DNA of 64,000 nucleotides from Sinimarinibacterium flocculans (GCF_003201205.1 NZ_QICN01000003.1:310001-374000); one strand, 5' to 3'; positions 31,026-40,601 are shown, numbered from the stretch's first letter. Translations and numbers: made by a program. Notes: generated from the sequence alone by a model not told the origin.

Positions 31026-33158
31026 CTACCAGCCGCGCTTGGCCAGCTCCATGCGCACCATCAGCTTGATGAAGTCCCAGGCCTGACCGAGCTGATCCCA
31101 GACCGAGGGCTCGTGGCGCGCCCGTTGGCGGATGTAGTGCTGCAGCGCTTCGAGTTCGGCGTCGCTGAATTCCGCGAACGGCGGCATGCCGCGCGACATC
31201 AATGCACCGTCGCGCACGATGGCCGCAAAGGCCTCCGCCGACAGCGGCACGGTCGATGCCCGCAGGTCCGGGGCGTAGCCGCCGGCGACGACCGCGGTGC
31301 CGTGACAGATCACGCAGTCCTGGTAGATCAGCTTGCCGCGCTCGGCCTTGGCGGCATCGACGACGAATGCGGGATCGTCGACCGGCTCCACCTGTTCGAC
31401 CGGCGGTGGCGAGTCCGGCAGCCTGGCCTTGCCATCGAGCGCGAACGCCAGCAGGCGCCGTGGAAACTGCCGGCCGACCCAGCCGTGCTGCGCCGCCAGC
31501 GAACCGAGCAGGGACGGTGCGCCGCCCCAGCCGGCGAGCACGGCGACGTACTGCACGCCATCGACCTCGTAGGTCAGCGGCGGTGCTTGCGTGCCCACCC
31601 CCATCGGATGACTCCAGACCTCGGCGCCGGTCTTCGCGTCGGTGGCGACGAAGCGCCCGTCGGCGAGTCCCTGAAACACCAGGCCGCCGCGCGTGACGAT
31701 GACACCGCCCGCCGTCGCGCCCGGCGTCGGGTTGCGCCAGACCTCCTGCTGCGTAACCGGATTCCACGCCAGAAGCGAGGTGCTGCCGGCATTCTTCGGA
31801 ATGTCGTCGAAGAAGCCCTTCAGCCCCATGACGTCATCCGGCGTCATCTTCCACGTGGCAGCCTTGCGCCCCTCGCCGTCGTAGACACCGGGCAGTTCGC
31901 GCGCCGGGATGTAGGCCAGACCGGTGTCCGGGCTGAACGCCATCGGATGCCAGTTGTGGGTGCCGCCGGAGCCGGGCCACACCAGCGCCGGGCCGTCGGT
32001 GTAGCGCGCGCCCGGGATCTCGACCGGGCGCCCGGTCGCGAGGTCGATGCGTTCGGCCCAGGTGACCTTGCCGATCTTCTCGGCCGAGATCAGGGTCCCG
32101 TCCTCGCGGTCGAGCACGTAGAAGAAGCCGTTCTTCGGCGCGTGCATCAGCACCTTGCGCGGCGCGCCGTCGAGCTCGAGCGTGGCCGTGACCATGTCCA
32201 TCGACGAGTTGTAGTCCCAGGTCTCGTTGGGCGTGGTCTGGTAGTGCCAGGCGTACTCGCCGGTGTCCGCATCCAGCGCCACCACCGAGCACAGGTAGAG
32301 GCTGTCGCCGCCGTCCGGATTGCGCAGCTGTGCGTTCCACGGCGAGCCGTTGCCGGTGCCCAGGTAGACGCGGTTGTACTCCGGGTCGTAGGTCATCGCG
32401 TTCCAGACCGTCCCGCCGGCGCCGAATGTCCACCACTCGCCGCTCCAGGTCTCCGCGGCCCTTGCCATGGCCTCGTTCTCGAAGCCGTCGGCCGGATTAC
32501 CGGGCACGGTGTACCAGCGCCAGAGCTGCTCGCCGGTATCGGCGTCGTAGGTCGTGACGTAGCCGCGCACGTGGCCGAAGTCGGCGCCGCCGTGGCCGAT
32601 GATCACGCGCCCACGGCCGTCGCGGCCGCGCCAGACGCGCGGCGCGCCGGTGATGTAGCGGTTGTCGCCAGGCTCGGTGGTCTGCACCTCCCAGACCTTC
32701 TCGCCGGTCCTGGCGTCGAGCGCGAACAGCCGCCCATCCTGCACGCCGGTGATGACTTTGTCGTTCCAGAACGCCAGGCCGCGCGAGCCCCAGGCCATGC
32801 GCATCTTGCGCGGATCGACCTGCGGGTCGTACTGCCACAGCACGGCGCCGCGCTTCGCGTCGATCGCGTAGACGCGGCTGTAGCCCACGGCCGTGTAGAT
32901 CACGCCGTCGATCGCCAGCGGCTGGCTGGAGACGTTCCAGACCTCGTCGAGTTCCAGCGACCAGGAGAGGCCGAGCTTGCCGATATTGCCGGTGTTGATC
33001 TGGTCCAGCGGGCTGTAGCGCTGCTCGCTGAAGGAGCGCCCCCAGGCCGGCCAGTCGCGGCCGTCGGCCGCGTCGGACAGCGCGGCGTTGTCCACGGCGG
33101 CAAAGGCCGTTCCCACCGCCAGCAGCGCCGGCACCGCGATCCGGAATCGAAGCGTCAT
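31026..33158 (-). CDS. PQQ-dependent quinohaemoprotein dehydrogenase
   Basis: The 710-residue periplasmic enzyme has a signal peptide, an eight-bladed PQQ propeller with repeated W-docking motifs (GLSWSLELDEVW, GEKVWEVQTTEPGD), and a C-terminal cytochrome c domain. The haem motif is CVICH at residues 615-619 and the likely axial Met is in GMPPF. Type II alcohol dehydrogenases have this layout. The usual vicinal cysteine pair is absent: the equivalent stretch reads MRMAWGSRGLAFW. A likely catalytic Asp lies in ETWDYNSSMDM. The start is fixed by AGGGGGAG before the ATG. It diverges from arsR. The substrate is unknown and no PQQ biosynthesis genes are in the window. Confidence 0.9.
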   Translation of the reverse strand: MTLRFRIAVPALLAVGTAFAAVDNAALSDAADGRDWPAWGRSFSEQRYSPLDQINTGNIGKLGLSWSLELDEVWNVSSQPLAIDGVIYTAVGYSRVYAIDAKRGAVLWQYDPQVDPRKMRMAWGSRGLAFWNDKVITGVQDGRLFALDARTGEKVWEVQTTEPGDNRYITGAPRVWRGRDGRGRVIIGHGGADFGHVRGYVTTYDADTGEQLWRWYTVPGNPADGFENEAMARAAETWSGEWWTFGAGGTVWNAMTYDPEYNRVYLGTGNGSPWNAQLRNPDGGDSLYLCSVVALDADTGEYAWHYQTTPNETWDYNSSMDMVTATLELDGAPRKVLMHAPKNGFFYVLDREDGTLISAEKIGKVTWAERIDLATGRPVEIPGARYTDGPALVWPGSGGTHNWHPMAFSPDTGLAYIPARELPGVYDGEGRKAATWKMTPDDVMGLKGFFDDIPKNAGSTSLLAWNPVTQQEVWRNPTPGATAGGVIVTRGGLVFQGLADGRFVATDAKTGAEVWSHPMGVGTQAPPLTYEVDGVQYVAVLAGWGGAPSLLGSLAAQHGWVGRQFPRRLLAFALDGKARLPDSPPPVEQVEPVDDPAFVVDAAKAERGKLIYQDCVICHGTAVVAGGYAPDLRASTVPLSAEAFAAIVRDGALMSRGMPPFAEFSDAELEALQHYIRQRARHEPSVWDQLGQAWDFIKLMVRMELAKRGW

Positions 33159-33262
33159 CGTCTCCCCCTGCGCGCCCCGCCGGAGCTGACGGGACCTGGT
33201 CGCTGGCATTGTCGGCCACCTTCGCGCCCTCACCTTCAGCCGAATGCAGTATCCGCCACGGG

Positions 33263-33295
33263 TTGACGGCACCATTTGATTCCATAAAACTGGAA
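33263..33295 (+). promoter_or_regulatory. arsR promoter with overlapping operator palindrome
   Basis: A -35 box TTGACG (33263-33268) and a -10-like TAAAAC (33285-33290) are 16 bases apart. The perfect inverted repeat TTCCA-N6-TGGAA (33280-33295) covers the -10 box and reaches the arsR ATG at 33298. This is a natural place for ArsR to block transcription. The predicted start of transcription is at or within a base or two of the ATG. Confidence 0.55.
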
Positions 33296-33297
33296 CT

Positions 33298-33627
33298 ATG
33301 AAACTACAGACCGCCGTCGCGCGCCTGTCGGCACTGGCGCAGGAGACCCGCCTGTCGATCTTCCGCCTGCTGGTGCAGAAGGGCCCCGAGGGCTTGTGTG
33401 CCGGCGACATCCAGGCCCGGCTGAAACTTGCGCCGGCCACGCTGTCCTTCCATCTCAAGGAGCTGACCCAGGCCGGCCTGCTCAAGGCCCGCCAGGACGG
33501 GCGCTTCATCTGGTACGCGCCGGACTTCAAGGCGATGAACGCGCTGATCGCCTATCTCGGCGAGAACTGCTGCAGCGGTGCCGGCTGCGAGATCACCGGC
33601 GCTGCCGCCGAGGATGCAAAGGCATGA
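33298..33627 (+). CDS. arsR: ArsR-family arsenite-responsive repressor
   Basis: The 109-residue protein has a winged helix-turn-helix ([21 protein letters not shown], about residues 42-62). A C-terminal cysteine cluster, Cys91, Cys92 and Cys97, resembles the As(III) site of the Acidithiobacillus-type ArsR rather than the CVC motif of plasmid ArsR. Binding of arsenite should release it from the promoter. It is the first gene of a four-gene arsenic operon and its stop codon overlaps the next start (ATGA). No ribosome-binding site is evident before the ATG, which may be leaderless. Confidence 0.93.
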   Translation: MKLQTAVARLSALAQETRLSIFRLLVQKGPEGLCAGDIQARLKLAPATLSFHLKELTQAGLLKARQDGRFIWYAPDFKAMNALIAYLGENCCSGAGCEITGAAAEDAKA

Positions 33628-34655
33628 GTGTCTTCGAGCGCTACCTCAGCCCGTGGGTCGCGGCCTGCATCGTCGTCGGCATCGCGCTGGGCCATCTGTT
33701 CCCCGCCGCGTTCGGCGCCATCGGCGACGCCGAGATCGCGCAGGTGAACCTGCCGGTCGCGGTGCTGGTGTGGCTGATGATCGTGCCGATGCTGGTGAAG
33801 ATCGACTTCTCGGCACTGCGCGAGGTCGGCCGTCACTGGCGCGGCATCGGCGTGACCCTGTTCGTGAACTGGGCGGTCAAGCCGTTCTCGATGGCGTTGC
33901 TCGGCTGGCTGTTCATCGGACATCTGTTCCGCCCGTGGCTGCCGGCCGACCAGATCGAGTCGTACATCGCCGGCCTGATCCTGCTCGCCGCGGCACCGTG
34001 CACGGCCATGGTCTTCGTCTGGAGTCACCTGACGCGTGGCGAGCCGCATTTCACGCTGAGCCAGGTCGCCCTCAACGACGCGATCATGCTCGTTGCCTTC
34101 GCGCCCATCGTCGGCCTGCTGCTCGGCCTCTCGGCGATCGTCGTGCCCTGGAACACGCTGCTGCTGTCGGTGGGGCTGTACATCGTCGTGCCGGTGATCG
34201 TCGCGCAACTGCTGCGGCGCGCCGTGCTCGCCGCCGGTGGCGAGGCTGCGCTGGCGAACCTGCTCGCACGCCTGCAGCCGCTGTCGATGAGCGCACTGCT
34301 GGCGACGCTGGTGCTGCTGTTCGGCTTCCAGGGCGAGCGCATCCTCGCGCAGCCGCTGATCATCGCCCTGCTCGCGGTACCGATCCTGATCCAGGTCTAC
34401 TTCAACTCCGGCCTCGCCTACCTGCTCAACCGGGCGAGCGGCGAGGCGCACTGCGTCGCCGGCCCGTCGGCGCTGATCGGCGCCAGCAATTTCTTCGAAC
34501 TGGCCGTCGCCGCCGCGATCAGCCTGTTCGGGCTGCAGTCCGGCGCGGCCCTGGCCACCGTCGTCGGCGTGCTCGTCGAGGTGCCGGTGATGCTCTCCGT
34601 GGTCTGGATCGTCAACCGCTCGCAGCCCTGGTACGAACGAGGACTCCGCCCATGA
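33624..34655 (+). CDS. acr3: ACR3-family arsenite efflux permease
   Basis: The 343-residue protein has ten predicted transmembrane helices. It shows ACR3 hallmarks: the [15 protein letters not shown] helix with the essential cysteine, [16 protein letters not shown], and the late [24 protein letters not shown] region. It exports arsenite across the inner membrane. The start overlaps the arsR stop (ATGA) and its own stop overlaps arsH in the same way, so the operon is translationally coupled. The sequence is clearly ACR3 and not the unrelated ArsB antiporter. Confidence 0.95.
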   Translation: MSVFERYLSPWVAACIVVGIALGHLFPAAFGAIGDAEIAQVNLPVAVLVWLMIVPMLVKIDFSALREVGRHWRGIGVTLFVNWAVKPFSMALLGWLFIGHLFRPWLPADQIESYIAGLILLAAAPCTAMVFVWSHLTRGEPHFTLSQVALNDAIMLVAFAPIVGLLLGLSAIVVPWNTLLLSVGLYIVVPVIVAQLLRRAVLAAGGEAALANLLARLQPLSMSALLATLVLLFGFQGERILAQPLIIALLAVPILIQVYFNSGLAYLLNRASGEAHCVAGPSALIGASNFFELAVAAAISLFGLQSGAALATVVGVLVEVPVMLSVVWIVNRSQPWYERGLRP

Positions 34656-35389
34656 ACCATCACCGCCTGCGCGAACTGCCGGACCCCGATCATCTGCCGG
34701 CCCTGGACCTGAGCCAGGTGCGCGAGCGCCCGGCCGCCGATCTCGGCCTCGGCTACGGCGATCACGCGCCACGCATCCTGCTGTTGTACGGCTCGCTGCG
34801 CGAGCGCGCGTTCTCGCGGCTCGCGGTCGAGGAGGCGGCGCGATTGCTGCGCCACTTCGGCGCCGAGACCCGCATCTTCGATCCCTCCGACCTGCCGCTG
34901 CCGGACCAGGTAAAGCACGACGATCACCCGGCCGTGCGCGAGCTGCGCGAACACTCTTTGTGGTCCGAAGGCCAGGTCTGGTGCAGTCCCGAACGCCACG
35001 GCCAGATCACCGGTGTGATGAAGGCACAGATCGACCACCTGCCGCTGTCGATGGGCGCGGTGCGGCCGACGCAGGGGCGCACGCTCGCGGTGATGCAGGT
35101 GTCCGGCGGCTCGCAGTCGTTCAACGCCGTCAACACGCTGCGCCTGCTCGGCCGCTGGATGCGCATGTTCACGATTCCGAACCAGTCCAGCGTCGCCAAG
35201 GCCTGGCAGGAGTTCGGCGCCGACAACCGCATGCGGCCGTCGAGCTACTACGACCGCATCGTCGACGTGATGGAGGAGCTGGTGCGCATCACCGTGCTGA
35301 TGCGTCCGCATGTCGCCGCACTGACCGACCGCTACTCAGAACGCCGCGAAGCCGCGGCCAAGAAAACCGCCGCCGCCGCTAGCTCATGA
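34652..35389 (+). CDS. arsH: ArsH NADPH-dependent FMN reductase (organoarsenical resistance)
   Basis: The 245-residue flavodoxin-fold protein carries the FMN phosphate loop [11 protein letters not shown]. The ArsH signatures [36 protein letters not shown] and [13 protein letters not shown] also occur. ArsH proteins oxidise trivalent organoarsenicals to less toxic pentavalent forms and reduce metals or quinones in vitro. It overlaps the acr3 stop and the arsC start by four bases each. The C-terminal tail is Ala/Lys-rich and variable. Confidence 0.96.
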   Translation: MNHHRLRELPDPDHLPALDLSQVRERPAADLGLGYGDHAPRILLLYGSLRERAFSRLAVEEAARLLRHFGAETRIFDPSDLPLPDQVKHDDHPAVRELREHSLWSEGQVWCSPERHGQITGVMKAQIDHLPLSMGAVRPTQGRTLAVMQVSGGSQSFNAVNTLRLLGRWMRMFTIPNQSSVAKAWQEFGADNRMRPSSYYDRIVDVMEELVRITVLMRPHVAALTDRYSERREAAAKKTAAAASS

Positions 35390-35802
35390 AAAAGATGCTC
35401 TTCCTCTGCGTCGCCAATTCCGCGCGCAGCCAGATGGCCGAAGGCCTCGCCCGTCATCGCTTCGGCGATCGCGCCGAGGTCGTCAGCGCCGGTTCGCAGC
35501 CCTCGCGCGTGAACCCGCTGGCCGTCGAAGTCATGCAGGAGATCGGCATCGATATCCGCAGCCATCACTCCAAGTCGGTCGACACGCTCGATGCCGCGCG
35601 CTTCGACCTGGTGATCACGCTGTGCGCGGACGAAGTGTGCCCGGTCCTGCCGGGCACCGTGCAGCGGCTGCACTGGCCGATTCCGGACCCGGCCGCCGTC
35701 GACGCACAGGCCGACCGCGCCGCGGCGCTGCAGGCGTTCCGCGACGCGCGCGACGCGATCGACGCGCGCCTGCAGACGATCCGCACGCTCGTCGACGCCT
35801 GA
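35386..35802 (+). CDS. arsC: Arsenate reductase, low-molecular-weight phosphatase type
   Basis: The 138-residue protein has the phosphatase loop Cys8-x5-Arg14 (CVANSAR) near the N-terminus and two further cysteines, Cys80 and Cys85 (LCADEVCP). Together they can shuttle a disulfide to thioredoxin while reducing arsenate to arsenite. The DPA segment (PIPDPAAVD) supplies the general acid. It is the last gene of arsR-acr3-arsH-arsC, overlapping arsH by four bases. Arsenite made here would leave through Acr3. Confidence 0.94.
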   Translation: MKKMLFLCVANSARSQMAEGLARHRFGDRAEVVSAGSQPSRVNPLAVEVMQEIGIDIRSHHSKSVDTLDAARFDLVITLCADEVCPVLPGTVQRLHWPIPDPAAVDAQADRAAALQAFRDARDAIDARLQTIRTLVDA

Positions 35803-35843
35803 TCCCTTCGCAGCGCCGCGGTTTGCGGCTAGGCTGCGCGCCG

Positions 35844-36860
35844 ATGGATTCCGTTTCGCAGATCGCGCTGGGCGCTGCCGTCAGTGTCGCCGCCATGGGT
35901 CGGCACACCTCGCTGGGCCGCGCCGCGCTGTGGGGCGCGGTCTGCGGCACGCTGCCCGATCTCGATGCGCTGGTCGATCACGGCGACGCGGTGCGCAACA
36001 TGGTCCTGCATCGCGCCGAAACCCATGCGCCGTTCTACCTCGTCCTGGCGGCGCCGCTGCTCGCGGCGCTGATCGCCGTGCTGCACGGCGAGGCACGGCT
36101 GTTCCGGCGCTGGTGGCTCGCGGTCACGCTGGTGCTGGTCACACATCCGCTGCTCGACGTGATGACGATCTACGGCACCCAGCTCGGGCTGCCGTTCACG
36201 AACCATCCCTACGGTGTCGGCAGCATCTTCATCATCGACCCGCTGTACACGCTGTCGCTGGTCGTCGGCGTCATCGCCGCGCTGCGCCTTCCGGACGACG
36301 ACGGGCTGCGCTGGAATCTCGCCGGCATCGCATTGAGCTGTCTCTATCTCGCCTGGGGCTTCACGGTGCAGCAGCAGGTGCGCGGGATCGCTGCGCAGCA
36401 ATTGCAGGCGCAGGGACTGCCGGTCGAGCGCCTGCTGGCGACGCCGACGCCGTTCAACAGCCTGCTGTGGCGCGTCGTCGCGGTGACGCCGGAGGCCTAC
36501 TTCGAGGGCTTCCGCTCGATCCTCGACGGCGACGAAGCGATCCGTTTCGTCCGCCACGAGCGCCACCCGGCGCTGTACGAAACGCTCAGGGAGCACGAAC
36601 CGGTCGCCCGCATCGCGGCGTTCAGCCACGGCTTCTTCGCGATGCAGGAACAGGGCGGACAGGTGCTGATCAGCGACCTGCGCATGGGACAGGCGCCGTA
36701 TTTCTTCTTCACCTTTGCCGTCGCCAACACCGACGACGGCGCCGCTCCGACACCGGTTCCACCGCAGCCCCTGCGCTGGCGGCCGCCGGCCGCTGCCGGC
36801 ATGGCCTGGCTCGGCCGCCGCATCTTCGATCCGAAGCTGCCGGCGCCGGAGTTGCGATAG
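35844..36860 (+). CDS. Membrane-bound metal-dependent hydrolase (YdjM/DUF457-like)
   Basis: The 338-residue inner-membrane protein begins MDSVSQIALGAAVSVAAMG and has the family's acidic and histidine cluster GTLPDLDALVDHGD. A second motif, HAPFYLVL, and a third, THPLLDVMTIYGTQLGLPF, are also family-like. Four to five transmembrane helices are followed by a soluble C-terminal region of about 170 residues. The activity is unproven in the family. It lies 41 bases after arsC on the same strand, so it may be a distal member of the arsenic operon, though no role in arsenic resistance is known. Confidence 0.85.
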   Translation: MDSVSQIALGAAVSVAAMGRHTSLGRAALWGAVCGTLPDLDALVDHGDAVRNMVLHRAETHAPFYLVLAAPLLAALIAVLHGEARLFRRWWLAVTLVLVTHPLLDVMTIYGTQLGLPFTNHPYGVGSIFIIDPLYTLSLVVGVIAALRLPDDDGLRWNLAGIALSCLYLAWGFTVQQQVRGIAAQQLQAQGLPVERLLATPTPFNSLLWRVVAVTPEAYFEGFRSILDGDEAIRFVRHERHPALYETLREHEPVARIAAFSHGFFAMQEQGGQVLISDLRMGQAPYFFFTFAVANTDDGAAPTPVPPQPLRWRPPAAAGMAWLGRRIFDPKLPAPELR

Positions 36861-36867
36861 GAGCCGA

Positions 36868-37287
36868 TCAGAACACCGCGATCGCGGCGCGGACCGTCAG
36901 CGCGAACAGCACGATCGACGACAACGCGAAGATGCTGAAGCGCACCTCGATCTTGTTGACCGTGGACTGGAACAGGCTGTGGATCACGCGCAGAACCACA
37001 TAGGTCCAGGCGAGATTGACCGACCAGCTCGTGGCGTCGCCAAGCATCGCCAGCGAGAGCGCGACGGCGTAGAACAACGTCGGCATCTCGAACAGGTGGT
37101 TGTAGTTGTCGGCCTTCCAGCGGACGGTGGCCGGCAGCTGGTTCATCAGGTCGCGCGGCGGCACATGCGGATCCATCTTCAGCTTCATCTTCTGGATCGC
37201 CGGAAGGCGGGTGACGTACATCCACAGCCACATGATGAACGTCCACATCACCAGTGCGATCACCGGCTGCAGCATCACGATCGACAT
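36868..37287 (-). CDS. MAPEG family membrane protein
   Basis: The 139-residue protein has four transmembrane helices, the fold of membrane-associated proteins in eicosanoid and glutathione metabolism. The central NYNHLFEMPTLFYAVALSL and the later LRVIHSLFQST resemble the family core. Bacterial members are mostly uncharacterised; some have glutathione transferase or peroxidase activity. It converges with the membrane hydrolase gene with a seven-base gap. Confidence 0.88.
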   Translation of the reverse strand: MSIVMLQPVIALVMWTFIMWLWMYVTRLPAIQKMKLKMDPHVPPRDLMNQLPATVRWKADNYNHLFEMPTLFYAVALSLAMLGDATSWSVNLAWTYVVLRVIHSLFQSTVNKIEVRFSIFALSSIVLFALTVRAAIAVF

Positions 37288-37366
37288 CGTTTCCCCCGGT
37301 TGCGTCGAATGACCGCCGGATCATCGGCCGGAGGCGCCGCGCCGCGCAATACCCGGGCGCGTCGGC

Positions 37367-38830
37367 TCAGCTTTCCCGGGCACGCAGGTTGAGGAACTCG
37401 CGCCGCGTCCGCGGACCATAGGTCAGGAAGTGAGGGTCGGCGTCGTTGCGCCCGTTCTCCCGTTTCCGGGCGACGGCGTCACGCTGCAGATGCACGCCGA
37501 GCACCTCCTCGGGCACGGGGTAGAGCTTCAGCGCATTGAGACCGAAAACCTTCTGCCGCAGCGCCGGCGTGATCTCGGCATACCCGTGCTTCTCGCGCAG
37601 CTCGGCGGCGATCTGGAACGTCCGGAACGCCTGGATCTGGTCCTGCGGCGAGCCGTACCAGATCGAATCCGTCCCCCACAGCAGATTATCCGGTCCGCAG
37701 GCCTGGATCAGCTTGCCGAGCGCATGCGCGGCCGAGTCCGGATCGCGCATCAGGTAGCGCCAGGTCGAGCCCAGCTCGGGATAGACATTGGCACCGGGCT
37801 TCATACCGTTGTCGCGCAGCGAGGTCACCAGTGCGTCGATGCCGTCGGTGCGTTTCGGATCGTACGGCCCCTCGCTTGCGCCGGGCACGAAGCCGGCGTG
37901 GTAGATCAGGAAGTTCACGTCCGGGAAGCGCTTGGCGACGCGGCCGATGTCGGCACAGGTCGAATGCTCGTAGGAGCGCGGGCCGAACGGAATGCCCTTG
38001 TGGATGGCGATGTTGCGGATGCCCAGCTTGCGCGCACGCTCGATCATCGCGATGCCGACGTCGTCGTCGAGCCAGAAGCCGCGGCCGTCAGGTCCCCACT
38101 GCGTATAGGTCTTCCATGCGGCGATGTCGTAGCTGCCGGCAAGTTCATCCATGCGTTCGAGATCGCCCGGCTGGTTCGGGTTCACGCGCGCATGCAGATA
38201 CAGCCGGTGCGTGCCTTCGAGCTTCTCGACGATCTGTGCCGTCGCCGCCGCTTCCTCGATCTTCAGCGGCTCGCCCTCGTAAGTGGACGGCACGAAGGAC
38301 AGCACCATCAGGTCGGTGTCGGAATCGATGAAGACGTCCTGGATGAACTCCTCGCCGGACAGGCACTGCAAGTAGCTGCGCTCGCCCGGCTGATCGGCGA
38401 GCGCGCAACCGGCCTTGTTCATGCCGGACAGCGGCCTCGCGCCCGGCGGCAGCGTCTTCGTCCACGCGCCGCTCGGATTCACGAAATGGCCCTGCACGTC
38501 GAAGATGAATTCGTTCTTGCGCAACAGCGCCTCGGCCACCGCTCCATCCACGGCGGCCTCCCCGGGCAACTCGAAGTAGCCGCCGTGCGCGCCGGCTGCC
38601 GCGTACGCCGCATTCATGCCCAGCAGGGTCGTCGCCGCGCCGCAGGCCGAAACCAGGAACTCGCGCCGCGGCATGCCGACGCGACGCGCATTGCGCGTCG
38701 CCGCTTCCAGCGCTAGGCGGTTGGCGTACCGGTGCGCCGGCGCCAGCGGAATGGGTGCGAACTCGCCGTTGGTCGTGGAGTCGAGCTTGACCGGCAGCCG
38801 CAGGCCGTCGGGATCGTGTCGGGATCGCAT
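37367..38830 (-). CDS. Tat-exported amidohydrolase-family metal-dependent hydrolase
   Basis: The 487-residue protein is a TIM-barrel amidohydrolase of the amidohydrolase-2 group. It shows FDVQGHFVNP near residue 112, NIAIHKGIPFG and NFLIYHAGFVPG with metal-site histidines, and LLWGTDSIWYGSP with a late aspartate. It carries a twin-arginine signal (PRREFLVSACGAATTLLG), but the two arginines are at residues 55-56 after a 52-residue extension. The ATG at 38830 has AGGAG eleven bases upstream, so the extension is probably real; the second methionine, at residue 53, is an alternative start. The substrate is unknown. Confidence 0.85.
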   Translation of the reverse strand: MRSRHDPDGLRLPVKLDSTTNGEFAPIPLAPAHRYANRLALEAATRNARRVGMPRREFLVSACGAATTLLGMNAAYAAAGAHGGYFELPGEAAVDGAVAEALLRKNEFIFDVQGHFVNPSGAWTKTLPPGARPLSGMNKAGCALADQPGERSYLQCLSGEEFIQDVFIDSDTDLMVLSFVPSTYEGEPLKIEEAAATAQIVEKLEGTHRLYLHARVNPNQPGDLERMDELAGSYDIAAWKTYTQWGPDGRGFWLDDDVGIAMIERARKLGIRNIAIHKGIPFGPRSYEHSTCADIGRVAKRFPDVNFLIYHAGFVPGASEGPYDPKRTDGIDALVTSLRDNGMKPGANVYPELGSTWRYLMRDPDSAAHALGKLIQACGPDNLLWGTDSIWYGSPQDQIQAFRTFQIAAELREKHGYAEITPALRQKVFGLNALKLYPVPEEVLGVHLQRDAVARKRENGRNDADPHFLTYGPRTRREFLNLRARES

Positions 38831-38972
38831 CGCGAAGCTCCTGCTCGAGCGGGTGGTGCCCTTCTGCAGACAGGCCTGCCGCGGTGAAGTTCAGGCGGGG
38901 GCGCACGATGTGTCACGTACGCGGAACCCGTGCGGGCTACAGTGCGGCCTGACCCGGCCCCGTACCGTCCCG

Positions 38973-39605
38973 ATGACCGACCGCAGCGCACGCTTCTGGA
39001 ACCGCATTGCCGAGCGCTACGCGCGGCAACCCGTCGCCGACGAAGCTTCGTACCGGCGCAAGCTGGACATCACGCGCCAGTACCTTCGCGTCGATACGGA
39101 TGTCTTCGAGTTCGGCTGCGGGACCGGCTCGACGGCGCTGGCTCACGCACCGCATGTCCATCAGATCGAGGCGATCGACGTGTCGCCGAAGATGATAGCG
39201 ATCGCTCGGGACAAAGCGGCAGCGGCCGGGATCGAAAACGTTCGCTTTATCTGCGCGGGCATCGCCGATTTCACTCCCGGGAATCGACCGGACGTCGTGC
39301 TCGGGCTCAGCATCCTGCACCTGCTGCCGGATCGCGACGACGCCATCGCCAAGGTCTACGGCCTGCTCAAGCCGGGCGGTCGGTTCGTCACCAGCACGGC
39401 CTGCCTCGCCGACATGCCGATTCACTACCGTCTGCTTGGCGTCGTGCTGCCTCTCGGCGCGTTGCTCGGCGTGCTGCCCACCGTCCGGGTGTTCTCGGAG
39501 CAGGAGCTCGCCGACAGCCTCGTGGCGAGCGGCTTCGACATCGAGCACCGCTGGCGTCCGGCGCGCGACAAGGCCGCGTTCATCGTCGCGCGCAAGCCGG
39601 AGTAG
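38973..39605 (+). CDS. Class I SAM-dependent methyltransferase
   Basis: The 210-residue protein begins with FWNRIAERYARQPVAD, typical of ubiquinone/menaquinone-type methyltransferases. Motif I follows (FEFGCGTGSTAL, about residues 46-57), then an acidic end of strand beta 2 (AIDVSPKMI) and LKPGGRFV. The hydrophobic segment LLGVVLPLGALLGVLP near residues 155-170 may contact a membrane or lipid substrate. The acceptor cannot be assigned. The gene is solitary, diverges from the amidohydrolase gene and converges with the crotonase gene. Confidence 0.9.
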   Translation: MTDRSARFWNRIAERYARQPVADEASYRRKLDITRQYLRVDTDVFEFGCGTGSTALAHAPHVHQIEAIDVSPKMIAIARDKAAAAGIENVRFICAGIADFTPGNRPDVVLGLSILHLLPDRDDAIAKVYGLLKPGGRFVTSTACLADMPIHYRLLGVVLPLGALLGVLPTVRVFSEQELADSLVASGFDIEHRWRPARDKAAFIVARKPE

Positions 39606-39613
39606 CTTGCGCG

Positions 39614-40495
39614 CTACTTCGCCCAGTCCTCGTAGAACGGCGGCAGGTCGTCCGGCACCTGGGCGGTGAAGTTCGGCGCGCGCTTTTCGAGGAACGAGGC
39701 GACGCCTTCCTTGCCGTCCTTGACGCTGGCGTAGAACACCGCGAGCGAATCGACCTTGTGCGCCTCGATCGGGTGATCCTGCGCGGCGTTGCGGTAGAGC
39801 ATCTGTCGCGTCAGTGCGATCGCGACCGGAGAGCGATTGTCGACGAACTTGCGCGCCAGCCTGTAGGCCTCGGGCAGCAACTGGTCCGGCGGCAGGATCG
39901 CCTTCACCAGACCACCGCGTTTCGCCTCCTCGGCATCGAGGATGTCGGCGCTGTAGCACCACTCGAGCGCCTGCGAGATGCCGACGATGCGCGGCAGGAA
40001 CCAGCTCGAACAGGCTTCGGGGACGATGCCGATCTTGCCGAAGACGAAGCCGATGCGCGCCTTTTCGGAGGCCAGGCGCACGTCCATCGCCAGCGTCATC
40101 GTCGCGCCGATGCCGACGGCGGGGCCGTTGATCGCGGCGATCACCGGCTTGGTGCAGTTGTAGATCGACAGCGTGACGCGCCCGCCGGTGTCGCGCAGGC
40201 CGTTGCGGATGACCGGATCGTCGAGTCGTTCGTTCATGTCCTGCAGCGTCGGCTGCAGGCTCTCGTCCAGGCCGAAGACGTTGCCGCTGCGGGTCAGGTC
40301 CATGCCGGCGCAGAACGCCCGCCCGGCGCCGGTAACCACGATCGCGCGTACGGCGGGATCGTCGCTCGCGCGCTTGAACGCGGCTTCCAGTTCGTCGGCC
40401 ATCTCGACGGTGAACGAGTTGAGCTGATCGGGCCGGTTCAGCGTCAGCGTGAGAATGCCGTCGTCGACGGTCCAGTCCAGGGTGTTGTACGTCAT
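39614..40495 (-). CDS. Enoyl-CoA hydratase/isomerase (crotonase) family protein
   Basis: The 293-residue protein shows crotonase oxyanion-hole motifs: GAGRAFCAGMDL near residue 56 and INGPAVGIGATMTLAMDVRLA near residue 124. The stretch FGKIGIVPEACSSWFLPRIVG contains the position of the catalytic glutamate (PEA). Members hydrate enoyl-CoA or isomerise and hydrolyse related thioesters, mainly in fatty-acid or aromatic-acid breakdown. No other beta-oxidation gene is adjacent, so the pathway is open. The ATG at 40495 gives the typical N-terminus (DWTVDDGILTLTLNRP). Confidence 0.93.
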   Translation of the reverse strand: MTYNTLDWTVDDGILTLTLNRPDQLNSFTVEMADELEAAFKRASDDPAVRAIVVTGAGRAFCAGMDLTRSGNVFGLDESLQPTLQDMNERLDDPVIRNGLRDTGGRVTLSIYNCTKPVIAAINGPAVGIGATMTLAMDVRLASEKARIGFVFGKIGIVPEACSSWFLPRIVGISQALEWCYSADILDAEEAKRGGLVKAILPPDQLLPEAYRLARKFVDNRSPVAIALTRQMLYRNAAQDHPIEAHKVDSLAVFYASVKDGKEGVASFLEKRAPNFTAQVPDDLPPFYEDWAK

Positions 40496-40601
40496 GTCGG
40501 AATGCAGGTATGAGGGCGTCGGGCCTGCGATTCTGCGTCAGCCCCGCAGACGATGCACACGGGGCGGGCGGTCGCTGCCACCGAACAGCGGAGGTGAAGA
40601 C

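Noticed and set aside
33190-33200. GACCTGGTCG resembling the proposed CrbR site upstream of the PQQ dehydrogenase
   Set aside because: The two halves are one base closer than in the five other copies, and there is no second copy.
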